Shown: positions 4,993-5,843 of the stretch, one piece after another
Numbering within the stretch: the stretch's first letter is position 1
Layout: each line of letters begins with the position of its first letter
Assembly: GCA_019243595.1 (NCBI GenBank)
Contig: JAFAUA010000230.1
Location: 1-5,843, forward strand
Length of the DNA: 5,843 nucleotides
Source: Acidimicrobiia bacterium
Lineage (GTDB): Bacteria > Actinomycetota > Acidimicrobiia > Acidimicrobiales > AC-14
Direction of reading: 5' to 3'
Translations under genes and position numbers: made by a program
The notes under the pieces: generated by a model
Told to the model about the DNA's origin: nothing
The model's database searches: none
The model's input: the letters and a program-made list of their open reading frames with translations, nothing else

Positions 4993-5843
4993 TCAACCGA
5001 CGGGGCCGCCTCCGAGGCTCACCGTCGCCGAATGCGCGTCGCCGGACTGGTCGACCCAGCCGATCGTGACCCGGTCGCCGGGATGCTGCTGCTGCATGGC
5101 GGCGCTGAGGTCGGTCGGCGAGGAGACGGTCGTGCTGCCGAGCGAGGTGATCACGTCGCCGGCCGCGAGGCCCGCCCGCTCCGCCGCCGACCCCGACAGC
5201 ACGCCCGCCACATCGGCCCCGGAAGAGTCGGGCGCCAACCGGGACTCCGATGGCCGGATCTGGACGCCGAGGAAGGCGCTAGGCCCGATGTGCACGGTCG
5301 ACGACGCGCGCCCCGCCACGATCTGACGGGCGATCGACGTGGCCTTGTTGATGGGGACCGCGAAGCCGCCGGCGTTGGCGTTGCGGAACGTGAACCGGGC
5401 CGAACCCGCGGTGTCGACACCGATCACCCGCCCCGCGCCGTCGACGAGCGGCCCGCCGGAATCGCCGGCGAGCAGGCGGGCGCTGGTCTGGATCAAGCCC
5501 GTGAGCTGCTCGGCGCTGCCGTCCTCGTTGGCGGCGGAGATCGAGCGGTTGAGGGCGGTCACCGCCCCGGGCGCTTCGCTCGGGACACCGCCCACGCCGC
5601 CCGCGTTGCCAACGGCGAGGACGCTCTGGCCGACCGACAGCTTCGAGGAGTCGCCGAGGTTCGCCGTCTTGAGTCCGGACGCACCCTTGAGCTGGACAAC
5701 GGCGACGTCCTCGGTCGCGTCGTAGCCGACAACCGAGCCGGTGTACGTGCGCCCGTTGCCGACGTCGGTCACCGAGATCGCCGTCGCCCCCTGAACCACA
5801 TGGTGGTTGGTCAGGATCTCGCCCGTGGGCGTGAGAACGATGC
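4993..5843 (-). CDS. HtrA/DegP-type trypsin-like serine protease with PDZ domain, 5' end outside window
   Basis: The C-terminal 282 residues of an S1C-family protease; the start, and any signal or membrane anchor, lies beyond 5843. Members act outside the cytoplasmic membrane on misfolded proteins. The visible part opens with IVLTPTGEILTNHHVV, containing the catalytic His (residue 14 of the fragment). The catalytic Asp is D45 in ATEDVAVVQL, and the nucleophile is S128 in AGDSGGPL, so the triad is complete. GGFAVPI (158-164) is the HtrA GxGFAIP-like segment. A single PDZ domain covers about 188-275, starting at SAFLGVQI, with ERAGLAAGDVITSLG as its core. The domain order protease-PDZ matches actinobacterial PepD/HtrA-like proteins. 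The GTG at 5799, one residue after the catalytic His, cannot be the start because the frame and the family signature continue to the window edge. It lies upstream of, and on the same strand as, the SDR operon, separated by 129 bp with its own hairpin and promoter. Confidence 0.92.
   Translation of the reverse strand, partial: IVLTPTGEILTNHHVVQGATAISVTDVGNGRTYTGSVVGYDATEDVAVVQLKGASGLKTANLGDSSKLSVGQSVLAVGNAGGVGGVPSEAPGAVTALNRSISAANEDGSAEQLTGLIQTSARLLAGDSGGPLVDGAGRVIGVDTAGSARFTFRNANAGGFAVPINKATSIARQIVAGRASSTVHIGPSAFLGVQIRPSESRLAPDSSGADVAGVLSGSAAERAGLAAGDVITSLGSTTVSSPTDLSAAMQQQHPGDRVTIGWVDQSGDAHSATVSLGGGPVG

Overview
The window comes from a high-GC genome with actinobacterial features: strong G/C preference at third codon positions, GTG starts, a mycobacterial-type SDR, an actinobacterial-type secreted HtrA protease, and a 14-bp palindrome that fits the KstR operator consensus. 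A mycobacterium-like or acidimicrobial lineage fits, but there is no rRNA or marker gene to settle the taxon.

Layout, left to right. Positions 1-70 hold only small GC hairpins. A small exported cysteine-containing protein of unknown function lies at 71-655 (minus). A 197-bp divergent intergenic region follows. An MFS transporter of the EntS/MFS_3 type runs at 853-2145 (plus). It meets, tail to tail with a 4-nt gap, the last gene of a tightly packed minus-strand operon. In transcription order that operon is a classical SDR oxidoreductase (4863-4084), a dihydrodipicolinate-reductase-fold / 2,4-diaminopentanoate-dehydrogenase-like oxidoreductase (4084-3008), and an ATP-grasp ligase of the cycloserine-ligase/RimK-like type (3007-2150). 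The first two genes overlap by one base (TGATG) and the last two abut with no gap (TAAGTG), so translational coupling is likely.

The 129-bp region in front of the operon (4864-4992) is the densest part of the window. It contains a good Shine-Dalgarno, a CATAAT -10 candidate lying in the loop of a perfect 17-bp inverted repeat, a KstR-like operator (TAGAACAGGTTCTA), and a GC hairpin that may end the upstream gene. That upstream gene is the 5'-truncated coding region of an HtrA/DegP-type serine protease with a C-terminal PDZ domain (4993 to the window edge, minus).

How the genes work together is inference. The operator suggests that the SDR-dehydrogenase-ligase operon is repressed by a TetR regulator of steroid or lipid catabolism. 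The ligase adds an ATP-dependent carboxylate-activating step that is not a standard part of such pathways. The MFS gene faces the operon, has its own start, and need not be functionally linked. No mobile elements, tRNA/rRNA genes or CRISPR arrays were seen.
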